A program made the position numbers and the translations under genes. From contig NC_085923.1 in assembly GCF_035222485.1 (NCBI RefSeq), positions 3,720,001-3,784,000 on the forward strand: a DNA stretch of 64,000 nt, written 5' to 3'. Under the pieces are notes generated by a model. The model was not told the origin of the DNA, ran no database searches, and was given only the letters and a program-made list of their open reading frames with translations. Shown here piece by piece: positions 11,208 to 22,891 of this stretch. The DNA is from Podospora pseudoanserina (taxonomy: Eukaryota; Ascomycota; Sordariomycetes; Sordariales; Podosporaceae). The first letter of the stretch is position 1; every line of letters begins with the position of its first letter.

Positions 11208-12923
11208 ATGATTGCCTCATTTCTTGTCCTGTGGTTAGCCTTGTCCGGGCAAGCGTTATGTCTCACTTCAGGCCATAGTGATGACACCTGCATTTGCACT
11301 GGTGTCGATTATCTTGACCACGAAACATATCTCGTTGATGGGACAAGAAACGGAAACTTCAGTTTTGCCTCAACATTTGAAGGTAATAGCGCCTCCAAAC
11401 TTCTTTGAAGTTGAAAGAACTGTCCCTAACTACGTTACCAACATGAACAGGCGCCTGTGGAAATGTAGATATCACACCAATTCTGCAGGACTACGACAGC
11501 AATCAGTTTCCCTGCTCCCAGATCACTCCAGGCCCTCCTGAGTCCATTCAAATATCAACATGGTACAATCTTTTGTAGATTCATGCCCAAGTAACGAAGG
11601 TACGCTGACCGCAGTTTCAGCTCGATCTCTTATTCCGACTTGTACTCAGGCAATTGGATCATTGTTCTCCCTCACTCAGACACAGGCTTTGTGGAAACCC
11701 GTCCATTTGAAATAATCGTCTCTCGTCCGTTAACAACTTCAACGAGTGTGAGATCAATCTCAACACCTTCACAGATAGCAAGTAAGCAGAACTACACGTA
11801 TCTCGCTGCTCGAGACCCGTGATATACTAATTCGTTTCTTGTTTTGACTTCAAGCTGTGACTACAACGCTCACCGCAACATCAGCCTCGCAAACCACTAC
11901 TCGCATTACCATCCCTAACCAGTCCGCTGGGATTGTGACTGTCCCTTGCAATACTGCTTCAACGGTCACGACAACAGATCTATTGCCTCCCTCTACCATT
12001 ACTGAACGGCGAACCATCATCCGGACGACGGCCTCAGGTCGAGTAACAAGTTCCACCTTTGTTACCAGCACACTCACGCCCGTGTGTCGGATACCATCCT
12101 CGACGATGCCAGTGCGAGTTACTACTGCAATTCTTACGCTTACAAGACCGCCTTCAACAACCTTTACAACAAGCCCCTTGACAGGTGCTTTCACGTTTAC
12201 AGCTTCCGGATCTATCTGTGCTGGAAATCCTCCCTGGGGTCCAGGGAACGGTGGTGGCGGGGGCAGTTGGGGGCCAGGAAGAGGCGGTGGATGGGGACCG
12301 GGAGGTGGAGGGAACTGGGGTGGTCCAGGTGGTGGCTGGGGTGGAGGAAATGACCTGCCTCCCTGGGTGACTTGTAAACCCACTGGTGCAGCTCCTACCG
12401 CTAGTGGTAAATGGGGGGGTTGGGGAAGAAGGCAGGCCGTAGAGACGCGGACGGAAACAGTGACTGTCACTCGAGTTGGTGAGTTGTTGTTGCAATCTTT
12501 CCTCTTGATGAAGGTTAAGTATAGTTGGACTAACAGTTCTATTCGACAGTGGTGGGCACAGTTACACAGACAATGTGAGTGTTCATTCTTTGGCGTGGCG
12601 TAGTACCTTGACTGGGTAAACTAATGGTTGTGTGGTCTGGAGTACTCCACCAGCAAGGACAGTGTGCGTTTGGCAGAGGGATGCTACCCAAGTTGTGACA
12701 GTAACAGGCCCAGCTTTAACGGTGTTGAGCCCTGTTACTGCTGTTACTGGTGTGGTTGAGACAATCTTTGTTACGTGAGTGTTTACATGCAGACTCATCT
12801 TGAAAATGAAGTACTACATAGCTAACGCAATATAGGCAAACCATTCTCAGTGTATCAACCAATTCCGTATCCGCGACTGCTTGTTCACGAGCAGGTGGGG
12901 TGTATGGGGTCAGTCAGGGGTAG
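11208..12923 (+). CDS. Secreted Ser/Thr-rich protein with a Gly/Trp-rich segment, function unknown
   Basis: Seven exons (11208-11382, 11451-11562, 11621-11781, 11855-12478, 12550-12574, 12643-12774, 12836-12923) give 438 residues in one frame. A signal peptide (about residues 1-18) precedes a small Cys-containing domain starting CICTGVDY and including CGNVDITPIL and FPCSQITPG. This resembles a domain seen in uncharacterised fungal extracellular proteins. Then follow long Thr/Ser-rich stretches likely to be O-glycosylated, and a region of repeated WGPG, GGGW and GGNW units encoded near 12230-12350. The tail is again Thr/Val-rich. Exon 5 is only 25 nt. No catalytic motif is visible; a cell-wall or surface role is a guess. 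Splice sites are canonical but the small exons need transcript support. Confidence 0.65.
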
Positions 12924-13406
12924 ATGTGATTGGAAAGGGGGTTACGGGGCTAGGGTTACCCCCTGAGTTCAGGGGCTTGTTTTGCGTTCAGCTGCTGAAG
13001 GCTGTCCGACGTCAACATGACCTTTTTCCTCCAAAACTGGGTGGTTAGATTCAGATGAACCATGATTCTAGCCAAGAACCTTGCAATATCTCCCAATATG
13101 CCCAGCTTCTCACCTCTTTAGCCTGTACTCGTTCACTCATTACCGCATCGACACCATCAACCCAATTAGCCGCCTCGATTTCTCCATTGTCCGATCATAT
13201 CTCCACGAATAATAGATTTCCAAATAAGAAACGGGAATGCAAATGCGTCTCCCACGTGGCATTCCAGATTCTTGGGTTGCAGCATGGGTCCACACAGGTG
13301 TAAACCTCTGGTCAGGTTTATCAACTGAATCTTCCTGTGATTCCAACAGAGAATCCAGAAGAACCACTGCAGTCATTCCTGAGTTGTCTTGTTTTGCTGG
13401 CTTACA
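12924..13406. other. Intergenic region upstream of the xylanase
   Basis: About 480 bp without a supported gene. It must contain the xylanase promoter; I recognise no specific site with confidence. Confidence 0.5.
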
Positions 13407-14662
13407 ATGAATTTCCACCTTTTCCTTTTGTCTTCTGCGTTTGTGGCGGTCTCTGGCCAGCTCGACAAGGTTGCGAAAGAAGCCGGACTCCTGTACTTTG
13501 GCACCGCAGTCGATAACCCCAGTCTCAACAACCAAAATTATCTCCGTATCGCTCGTGATCCCGCTGAGTTTGGCTCGCTCACTCCGGCCAACGGACAGAA
13601 GTGGTCCAACACCCAGGCGAGCCAGGGGCGCTTCACTTACGGGAGTGGTGATGCGATAGCTAATATTGCACGACAGACAGGCCAGCAGTTGAGATGCCAT
13701 ACCTTGGTGTGGTATAACCAGTTGCCTGGATGGGGTCAGTCCAGTCAAACCAAAGAAGCGTCGGCGATGTGTGTGTGTTAACTGGGTAAACACAGTCAGC
13801 AGCGTCTACAATCGCGACCAGATGCAACAAATCATTACCGCACATATCCAGAATGTGGCTGGACACTATAAGGGACGGTGCTATGCCTGGGACGTGGTCA
13901 ATGAAGCTATGGAGGATGACGGAAGATACCGCAACAATCCTAGTATGCCCATTGTCCCCTGCCCCTTATGATTACCATGGGATGTTGGCAATAACCAAAA
14001 ATAGTGTACCGAGCCATGGGGGTTGACTATATCACACACTCCTTCAAGGTAGCCCAGCAAACTGACCCCGCCGCGAAGCTCTATTACAACGATTTCAACA
14101 TTGAGCGTTGCTGCAACGCCAAGATCAATGCCACCATCGCCATGATTCGCACTGTTAAGGCCGCGGGGGCTCCCGTTCACGGAATCGGCATGCAGGGTCA
14201 CTCCCGGGTGGGCATGTCACCATCCAAGCGAGAGATGAAGGAGACCATGGCTCGGTTCTCTGAGCTTGTCGATGAAGTTGCCTTCACCGAGGTTGATATT
14301 CGTCACACCAAGCTACCGATCGGGGCGGCCGAGAGGGAACAGCAAGGGAAAGATTACATGGAAGTTGTAGGGGCATGCTTGGAGACGCCAAAGTGTGTCG
14401 GGATCACTGTATGGGATTTCACTGACCAGGTTTGTGACATCGTTCCTCCGCAAGGAAGTTTGCTGACAAGATGCAATGCAAGTATTCGTGGATCCCTCAA
14501 CAGTATCCTGGGGAGGGAGAGGCGTGTCTATGGGATAGGAATTATAACAAGAAGCCAGCCTATCACAGCATCGTTGGACTACTGCAGAGTGCTGCGAGTT
14601 CTGGTCTTAGAACATCCGCGACACCCGCACCAGTGGCTGCTATTGCTGTTACTGCGGCTTGA
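13407..14662 (+). CDS. Endo-1,4-beta-xylanase, glycoside hydrolase family 10
   Basis: Exons 13407-13734, 13796-13942, 14005-14429 and 14483-14662 give 359 residues. A signal peptide (about 17 residues) leads directly into the GH10 barrel. Landmarks are GTAVDNPSL, LRCHTLVWYNQLPGW, the acid/base Glu149 in WDVVNEA, GIGMQGH, the nucleophile Glu254 in FTEVDIRH, and the C-terminal YSWIPQQYPGEGEACLWD. It cleaves the xylan backbone outside the cell. There is no carbohydrate-binding module, only a short Ala/Ser/Pro tail. All three introns fall where the GH10 sequence would otherwise break. It is not obviously linked to the metabolic genes on either side. Confidence 0.95.
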
Positions 14663-16590
14663 CAGCGGCCGATAGATCGAAAAGAAATGTCCTGCTGAGG
14701 CTACTTCATGAACCTTTTGCCTCAATGCGGGCCAATATGCTCCCTTGTAGGATGTGATAACTACTGTTAGCGTTACCTCTGTCGCAATCCTTTATTGATC
14801 AACACAAGGAAAGGTCTGCAGAAGGATCAAATTGCGGAATCTAAACCAGCAGTGTTGAGGCAAAAATGACAGTCACACGCACATGGTCCCCAACGCAAGT
14901 CGGCACACTCATCACACCGAGTAATACCCCACCCCAAGTTGACATAAAAGCAAATAGAACCCGAGTTACTAAGATGGGCAAGGAAGTGTCATCGTCGGAA
15001 CATGCGGCAAATTGGTAGCTGCCGTCAACTTCGCCCCGGGGCAGCTGCCATGCGACGGAGAATGTAATTTGCGTTGAAAAACAGGTATATCGCCCACCTG
15101 CGCCCTTTTGTGAAGAAGCCGTGGGATCATATGCACAAAAGGGAATGTCCAACCGTGGGAAAAACGTGCCGACAAATGCAAAATGGCTGAAGTTCAGTGT
15201 CACCTGGATATGGGCAAGTCTTGCGAGCATAGCGCAGCTGAGGCGGGTAGTCCGGCAAGAGAAATCCTGACAGGGAAAAGTTCTGGCTGCCAGGTCTGAC
15301 TGTTCAATAGGTACCTGAATAGGTGGGTGTAGTGTAGACCAGCGAGACTGCATTTCAGGTAGGCGAGTGGTAACACGGTGTATGGGGACCATTTCTACCC
15401 AACCTGGGATCAGAAGATAAAATCTGATTGGTAGGAGCTGTACGAATTCTTGATAAAGCGGCAGTGAGTCGTGTTTCTCTGCTCGGCCTTTTTCAGAAGC
15501 AGACCAGAAAGTAAGACAGGCCAAGCAAAGCAAGGCAGCTTGGAAATCGGTGTTGCTAGGTACCTAACATCGAAGGTAGGTCCAGTTCCGATCCCACCAC
15601 ACCGAAGTCCTTTTGCTACTTTTCACACAACCGTTCGTCAAAAACAAAAGACCGTCGGTTTTTGAGACTCCCGAGTCGCCTATCTGCTGCAAACATTCGT
15701 TAGTTGACATCCACGCCGCCCGCGTGGCATTGTCAGGGATCAGTGCCGTGGGAAGGATTATGGGTCTCATCCTGTTGGTGATACAACCGCCGTTGGGCGG
15801 TGTAGTGATGGTGGTGTGGGCTGTTCTGACGATGGGGGCCGGCTTACCGCTGCATTTAGTTCACGTGAACTTTATTCGGAGTCCCCTTGTGTGACGCTTC
15901 CATGACCACACAGCTCTGCTTGGTTGGTCTTGCAAGGGGTTCGAATGCTTTCATTCGTCAGCCCTATGGTGCAAGACTGCGGCACCAAGCCGGATCCTGT
16001 GAGCACACACCCACACCATTCAAGGGGGGTTTTGTGGCTTGTAGGTATTTCGACGTGGCTTCCATACCTATCTGAGTCCTCCAATGGATGATTGCCTGAT
16101 CTTCCTCGCATCTGCATTCCCGATTGAAGCCGCATATCTGAGGAGTGCGGTAGGTACTTAGTCACATGGAGTCAATGCATCTGGTCTGATAGGTACTCTG
16201 TTGGGGCAGATTCACCGACCTCTGGCTAAGTGGTACACAGTTCCTACCTGCCGGCTACCGTAGCTATGATGTGTGTGTAGAATAAAGACGCCGTGGCGTC
16301 TGTCGACAGATGTAGTAGCCACGTTCACCTCCAACAGGGGCAGTGCCCCTCCTTTATGCTGCCTGACAGAGTGTGTGGAGCAAAGACATCGTTGACCCAG
16401 ACCAATTGCCGCTTGTTATTTCCATTTGGATGCAGAGGTCAAGGGCATGTACCATGATTGGAGCTGATATGTCTAATTTGTGATGGTCGCCGTCTCCAGA
16501 TCCTTCTATAAAACGAGGACCTGATGCCGCATCCCTAACATGTTCTCTTCAAATAATTTCACAACCTCTCAGACCAGTACCTAGAACATT
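14663..16590. other. Long intergenic region
   Basis: About 1.9 kb with no gene I can support; open frames here are short and lack family patterns. The GGTACC-centred motif is dense, with TAGGTACCTG at 15309, TAGGTACCTA at 15557, and TAGGTACT at about 16152 and 16192. The right end is the terpene synthase promoter. Confidence 0.55.
16507..16513 (+). promoter_or_regulatory. TATA box of the terpene synthase
   Basis: TATAAAA lies 78 bp before the ATG and is followed by a pyrimidine-containing leader, a normal spacing for a fungal TATA element. Confidence 0.5.
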
Positions 16591-17895
16591 ATGTCAGTCG
16601 TGACACACACACAAGAGACACCAGTGGCACAAATCGCTGCCCTAATACATGGTCAATCCCTCCGCCTCCCAAGCCTTCAGCCTGTGCTTTCGAACTGGCC
16701 GACACTGTTGAGCCCTCACTATGCTGAACTCAAAAAGAAGGTCGGCATGAAAATCGACGAGTGGATTTCTGACGAGCGCGTTCGACGAAAGGCACAAATC
16801 ATTGACTTGCCATTGTTTTCTTCAATGTGTGTGATCACCCCTTCTCTTCTGGTAAAGCAAGATGGTTCTTTTTCATCATGAACTCACTAACCATCTCCAT
16901 TTCGTAGCTGGTACCCTCACGCCACTCTGGACCGTCTTGAAATGATAACTTGGTACTCAATGTGGATCTTCCTTTGGGACGATGTTATTGAAGATAGTGC
17001 GACTCCTGCCTCCGGGATTACTGACAAGGTTTCATGGATACACCACCAAGCACTGAAGTACATGGAGTACCATCTCGGCCTGTCATCCTCCCTCGAAGAA
17101 CCAATACCTCCCACCAAATACTGCACATTGTTCAGATATGCCGCCGAGCCGTTCCGGAAAGCATCAAGCCTCTTACAGAGAATCAGATTCTATGAAGAGC
17201 TCAAGGTATACATGGATGGCTGTGAAGTCGAACAGGAGTTTGTGCGTGCTGGCGAGCTTCCGAGTTGGCGAGAGTATTGGTCGCACAGACTGGGCACCTC
17301 ATCTGTGCATACCTACAGCGCTCTGGGCGAATATATGAGTGGTGGAAACATACCACCAGAAATGTTTGATACCCCTGAGCTAAAGGAGCTTTGGGTGGGA
17401 ATCAACAGGCACATTGTCACGTAAGTCTTCCCGAACTGATTCTAGATGACAGAAAGCACAACACTAATCGTTATTCACACCCAGTGTCAATGATCTAATA
17501 TCATTCAAAAAGGAGGTTGAAAAGTCAAGCTTCCATAGCCTCGTCCCAATTGTAATGAATGAGACCGGCGCAAACTTGGACACGGTCGTCGACAGCTTAG
17601 TTGATACGCTGCGCAACATTGGAGACAGCATGAACCGAGCGGGGGATAGGCTGATTGCTCTCGCAGAAAACAGTCATGGAGCGCAAGGGAGGCAAAATAT
17701 GGAACAGTATGTCCGGTGTTTTCAAACCAGCGCAACCGGGAATTACTGGTGGTCGTAAGTTCTGTTACTCAACCTGCACGGGAAACACACTGGTTTGAAA
17801 AGGGCCATACTGATTGATTCTGTAGACTCTTTTGTCGCCGTTACGGTGTAGAGCAATATTTGCAAGCCGATGGGTCTCTTGTTGTACCTCTCTAG
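16591..17895 (+). CDS. Class I terpene synthase (sesquiterpene cyclase type)
   Basis: Exons 16591-16826, 16908-17420, 17485-17754 and 17826-17895 give 362 residues, typical for fungal single-domain sesquiterpene cyclases. The Mg-binding Asp-rich motif is DDVIE at 103-107, within WIFLWDDVIED. The second metal motif (NSE type) is NDLISFKKE at 252-260. NYWWS and the C-terminal RRY (344-346) complete the active-site set. The first donor is the GT giving phase 2 into WYPHATLDRL, a conserved segment. The enzyme ionises a prenyl diphosphate, probably farnesyl diphosphate, and cyclises it. No prenyltransferase lies nearby. P450s at the left end and the flavoprotein at 21-22 kb are possible tailoring enzymes, but a pseudogene intervenes. 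Confidence 0.93.
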
Positions 17896-18658
17896 TCAAG
17901 CATGGTTGACTCTCGAGTCATGGGCGGTTTGGAAGAGATATCCTACATGAGAGGGTGTTCTTTGCATTTTAAGCATGGTGTTTGGCGTTTTTTAGGGTCG
18001 AGGTGCAGGGGAAGATAAGGTACTCAAGCTTGCCAGTTTTAGGTATGTAGAGAACGTATTGAATATACTTAGTTAGCTGTGTCTCTCATCTGGACGGTCC
18101 AGTAGATAATATGCCCACAATTGACAGATGCAAGCTGAGCGGTGTTCCTAATTACCTGTCTGTCTCCTCAATACTGGAGTGACGCGACTCAGACAAGGAC
18201 CAAAAGGCTGCCTGGAAGGGCCTCCTGCGCCACGGAAACACAGTGTAGTGATAAGCAAATCAGTTACTATGAGGCCCTATCGTTTCGGACCGAGTCGCAC
18301 TTCACGGCTCACAACTTGAGTTGGGGGTCGCGAGTCAGCACGGAATCTCGGAATCTAACCACACTTGTGTGGGAGTTAACAACCGTGAATGGCAGGCGCA
18401 CACACGCTGATCTGCTAAGCGGGCTTACTGCAACACACCCAATTTGGTTTCATACAGGTATCCGGGTTGTTGTGCGATCAGCAAGGTATTATATCTGCTT
18501 TATTTCAGTTTCAGGCACCGCACACGGCATCAAGCCTTCTTGTATCTATAACCCCCTCCATGCCGCCTCTGGCTACCTAGCCCAATATCGTCGCTTCATG
18601 AACCAAGCTCCTCAAAGTAACTAGCTAATATGCACGCCAGAAAACCCAACGACTTTTC
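17896..18658. other. Intergenic region
   Basis: About 760 bp between the terpene synthase and a pseudogene. A 160-codon open frame starts only at a GTG and resembles no family, so it is not called. Confidence 0.5.
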
Positions 18659-20470
18659 ATGAGTAGACACGACGAGGAAAGCCGACACCATGTTGACCCC
18701 ACAAAGTTCGACTGGTCACGATTCGCATTGTTGACTACTGTGGGAATCTGGTTTACTATATCATCAACAATATCGATCGCATTGGGCGTGTGGGGTGCAC
18801 TACCAGCCTCCGCATCAGCATGCAAACCAGACAGATCCTTCAGTCCTTTTTCAGACGACTACATTTGATGGTCTCGGCCGAGCTTTTTCGATATCACTTT
18901 TAAGGCTCAACCGATGTCTTTTGCCCAAGTAAAAGTAATTGATTTGGCGTGGGATTCTGCATTTTCTCTCTGCAGAAGCCTTGAAGCCTTCTTAGACTAC
19001 CTATACTGATCCGTTTATCTTTCAAGGTTATCGGCAGAGCTGGACAAGCGCTTTTAGCCCGGGTCTTGTGGAAGGTCTTCGCCGCATACGTCGCGGTCAT
19101 GTTTCAAAAACAGCGAACAACGTATGCAGCATACTACATAATCTCATCAAATAAGAGACATCGTCTACGACTATCTCTAGGCTAATGACTGAGCTGGGAC
19201 CACGAAACATGCTCAGGTCTAGAGCTGACATGGCCTTTGTGGTTCTTACATTTAACTTCATGTTGGCATTCCTAACAATGACAAGTGCGATGACAGGTTA
19301 TTCAACTAGCACGGAAGCATTTGTACAAAATATAAATAGGTAATGGGGACTACATCAAGTACTCTATCTTTGAGCTGGTTCAGTATATCATACATGATGG
19401 GGACCGGGTTAGGCTTATCCAGAGACTATCATCTGCCTTAAGAGGGCCCCTGGAGACATCGGTGAGTTCATTAATGCCACACGACAAAACATCCATGTAT
19501 ACTGACCCTTAATCATCAGGTGAAGAGCCTCTCATAAGTCGGACGGACTATCGTCCGAGTTGTAATCTCCATGATTTCCTTGGTGAGAAGCAGCAGCTTC
19601 AAATGCACATCTGGAAATGTAGGTTCGTCGTGAATACTACACCCAAGCTTCGATACTGATCTGGCGAGACCAGATGTCCGGCGGTACGGGTTTTTTGGTC
19701 GCCTAAACACCAACACCACATGGGGAGATTGGGACATGGGTCTATCCGCGCCAGCCCTTGACATCTCAGCCTTCTGCCTTCCACCAGTGGCCGATGTGCC
19801 AGCCGGCGAGTCCAATGTTTCCGTGACGTGTGGCCACAACTGGCAAGATCCGTTAACAAAGAACTACCCGCTCCGCAACACATCCAAGACGACATTCGCA
19901 TCTGGCAATAGAACCTTTACGTTGGACTACATTCTGGCGAACGGCATCTGTCAGCCCATATCTGATGTTAGTTTGATATTTATGTGTCTGTCTGTCTGTC
20001 TGTCGAGAAGACGAGCTAATGAAACATAGAAATACCAGTGGGGATTCTCCTACCTTCAGCTGTACATAGTCATCAATGTTGTCTTGCTTTGGTCAACGGG
20101 CATCTTCCTTTTGTGGCTCAAAGCACAGTTCAACTTGCCGCTGGCACAGTACGACCGAGTTCCACGGGAATTGGAATGCATGCTGCACATGTCGCGCGAA
20201 TTGCAAAGGCATTTCAAAAAGTCTGGCGTCGAGTCTTGATAGGATGCTAGACTACCAGCTCAAAGAGAGTGTCATGGACCCTCTGGATGGAGGACAAATA
20301 TCGTTCGGCGCTGAAATCGAGACTGACATGGTCATTTCTTGGGAATGGGAATATCGAAATGGCTTCGGATCAACAAATTCTGGGTTTTTGTGTTTCTTCT
20401 TCAAGCTTCCAGTGAAATTACAAGTATTTGTTTGCACCTGCTCTGGAGAGGATCAAGGCGTGTTCTAGCT
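18659..20470 (+). pseudogene. Decayed gene for a large fungal multi-pass membrane protein
   Basis: The order of recognisable segments matches a family of uncharacterised ascomycete membrane proteins. These are an N-terminal TM region (WSRFALLTTVGIWFTI), FAQVKVIDLAWD, VIGRAGQALLARVLWKVF, a TM segment ending TSAMTGYST, YSIFELVQYIIHDGDRV, RRYGFFGRLN, KYQWGFSYLQLYIVINV and DGGQISFG. They lie in changing frames. An in-frame TGA is at 18866-18868, with conserved sequence continuing in the same frame. There is a one-base loss near 19150 and a one-base gain near 19335. Further frame breaks lie near 19460-19520 and 20220, and one intron donor is missing after AWD. At least two introns (about 19610-19670 and 19970-20029) remain normal. 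Decay is better supported than introns alone, though assembly indels could explain some frame breaks. The 3' end is uncertain. Confidence 0.75.
19985..20004. repeat. Tetranucleotide microsatellite (TGTC)5
   Basis: Five perfect copies of TGTC inside what was an intron of the decayed membrane-protein gene. Confidence 0.9.
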
Positions 20471-20932
20471 CTGACCCACCTGAGCTGGTTCATTACGTAT
20501 CTACTTTTGTTGATCAGAAGGATCAGATTGTTGATCGTTATTCTACCACTGGCGTGGCTGGGGATAGGTCGTGAACTTTCTAGGCTTATGTCTCTTGTAT
20601 CATAGATCAACTATCATAACAATGTTCCAGCACAAGCGGTCATCGGGTGGTTTTGGCATCTCTGCTGGTTGCATCTTTTTTGACGTTGCTTATAATCTTG
20701 GCACCAAGATACAGTTCTGTACTTTTCCAGGCTCGGGTGCGGATGAACGGAATATTAGCTCTCTTGAATATGGGGTCAAGTCACTAGTCAGAATGAACAA
20801 GACAGGTTTGCTGCGGTGGAAGATGAACATTCAGAAGTCTTAGAAAACTGCAGGGCTAAAGTCAAGCCGACATGTACAGGCTCGACTGACTCGGACTGTC
20901 AACTGTTTTAGCTATCCCTACACACTTGGCGA
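20471..20932. other. Intergenic region
   Basis: About 460 bp with no supported gene. Its left part may still contain unrecognised 3' remains of the pseudogene. Confidence 0.45.
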
Positions 20933-22289
20933 TCATGAAGTTTGATGAGCTTCGTTCAAGGCTGCGTGCAATTCGCGCAGGGCATCATCACGGTGCCGCT
21001 CAACGTCCAGGTCCAATATAAACTCCCACCGATGAAGAAATGAACCTGGCTCCCGCAAATATGTGTCAACCGCGTCGCCACCAAGCAGAATCTCTCCTGT
21101 TTCGCGACTGGACTGGACGATGCGTTGCGTCCTGGCACGCCTAACATGATCATACACCCCCAGTGCGACTTTCGCCTCAGCCGCTGTCTTGACTTCACCA
21201 AGAAGAGACGACAATATCATGCTGTCCTCGAGGGACATTCCACCTCCCGATCCCTGCCACGGAGTAGTAGCATGCGCGGCATCGCCCATGATGCAAACCG
21301 GCCCAGAGACATAACGACGCGCTGGAGCATGGTCCCAGAGATACATGGCTGGTTGTGTGGGTTGGGCACAGAGCAGCTGTGCAACTTTTCAGTATATTGA
21401 CTTCATTTCAGACGGGGTACCGGAGACAACTTACGGCATCAATTGCCTTGACCAAATGGTCAGGCCACCCTTGAACTGCATTCTTGATTTCTTGCGAGCT
21501 CACCAGACGGTGCCACTCATCAGCTTTTCCTTCAGTTCTATCTCTGGCGGCAATGACAAACTGGACCAATTGCCCTTTGCTGAGCAAGTTGTGCATCACA
21601 AATGACCCCTTGCCTATCCATGAATGTTCAAATGGACTGTCCAAATTGACCGCCTCCGTCCCGATACTTGCCCGCGCTTGATCATACGGTTGCAGAGTCA
21701 TGGCGGTCCAAACACCAGTGTTTCGAGGTGCAGAGGCTGGGTCGTCTTCACCGAGTATGAATTTACGGACTGTGCTGTGAATGCCGTCCGCACCTATCAA
21801 AATGTCCGTCTTGTGAACTGTCCCATCTGTAAAGTGCATTGTGACCTCATCGCTATCCGCGTCAGTGGTGATGTTGCTGAGCTTCTTGGACGGATGCATT
21901 CGGTCTTGCGGAACGCTGCTCAGTAGTTCGCGGAGAAAATCGGCCCGATGAACAATACTTGTAAGACGTTTGTTCCCCGAACTGTCGTAGTCGACTTCAT
22001 CCAACACAGTCCCCGGTTTGTCCCCCTGGGCAAGGAGGAACCGGACCCCGCGCATGGGCACTGCTCCAGCATTCTCAAGGGCTTTGACGGCGGCTGAACC
22101 GAGGAGATCGAGTGCTGTGAGTGCGTTGCGGGTAACTCCTATGGCCATCCCAGCTTCTTTGAACATCGTGGCCGATTCAAAGATATGCGCGTCCAACTGT
22201 GGATGTTTGAGGAGAGCTTGGATGAGTGAAGCACCTGCTAGGCCCCCTCCCGATATGGCGACGCGGATGCGTGGAGATTGGGATTCCAT
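20933..22289 (-). CDS. FAD-dependent monooxygenase (second, salicylate-hydroxylase-like)
   Basis: Exons 22289-21435 and 21376-20933 (58-nt intron with a perfect GTAAGT donor) give 432 residues. The N-terminal dinucleotide motif is GGGLAG near residues 12-17, the DG motif GADGIHSTVRK is near 165, and the GD motif is VCIMGDAAHATTPWQGSGGG in the second exon. It is a group A flavoprotein monooxygenase that hydroxylates or epoxidises a small molecule with NAD(P)H and O2. The protein is clearly distinct from the one at 4.9 kb. It lies beside the repeat-containing precursor on the same strand, about 600 bp downstream of it, so it may be a tailoring enzyme of the peptide or of the terpene. That assignment is inference from position. 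Confidence 0.9.
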
Positions 22290-22891
22290 GGTAGTTGTCT
22301 AGGTATCTTCGCAAATATGGAAATACAAAAGGGAAAAGGCTGGTAGAACCCAGCCGATTAGGGAGGGTTGTGAACAAGTTAAAGTGAATGAGGCAGTCTC
22401 TGATGCCCAGGTCTTGCTGTGTGCATGTCTCGAAGAAAACCGCTGCCCATGTTTTACCCCGCAGACATTAACATGAACTTAATACCCATGCCCTAACAAC
22501 TTCGGCGGTGTGGCTGTAGGTGTGCAATCGATACAGTGACTGCAGACAACAGCTGGAATCGAAAGAGGAGACACCAAAGCCGTGCATGATTTCCAGCTCG
22601 GCACTGTGTAAGCACCAGACCGACAAGATCACGCTCGATGGTTACACACAGGCATCCTTCCCAGTCAGGTAGGTGACAAGGAGGATCCTCTCGCAAAATT
22701 CCCTGGTGGGTGTCGGACTCTCGATTTCATTGGCCTTGTTGGCATTGTCACAAAAAGGCATGTTGGAAGTAGTAATATCGAACCATGTTTAAGTGATATG
22801 TAGAGGTATCTAGGGTTGTTGAGAACCAAGACCTAACCTGCAGGTGCCCATTCACAAGTACCTTTTCTCCCTATGAGCCCTGCCATAGATT
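22290..22891. other. Intergenic region
   Basis: About 600 bp that should contain the flavoprotein promoter and the 3' end of the peptide precursor transcript. No supported gene. Confidence 0.5.

Noticed and set aside
15938-15946. tRNA gene suggested by a B-box-like GGTTCGAAT
   Set aside because: No matching A box, no cloverleaf stems and no poly-T terminator at the right spacing.
18142-18624. 160-codon rightward open frame
   Set aside because: Begins only with GTG and resembles no protein family; composition looks random.
19610-19675. Frameshift in the decayed membrane-protein gene at the LRY stop
   Set aside because: A normal intron (GTAGGT donor, CTGAT branch site, CAG acceptor) explains this break and rejoins WKY to VRRYGFFG, so it was not counted as a lesion.
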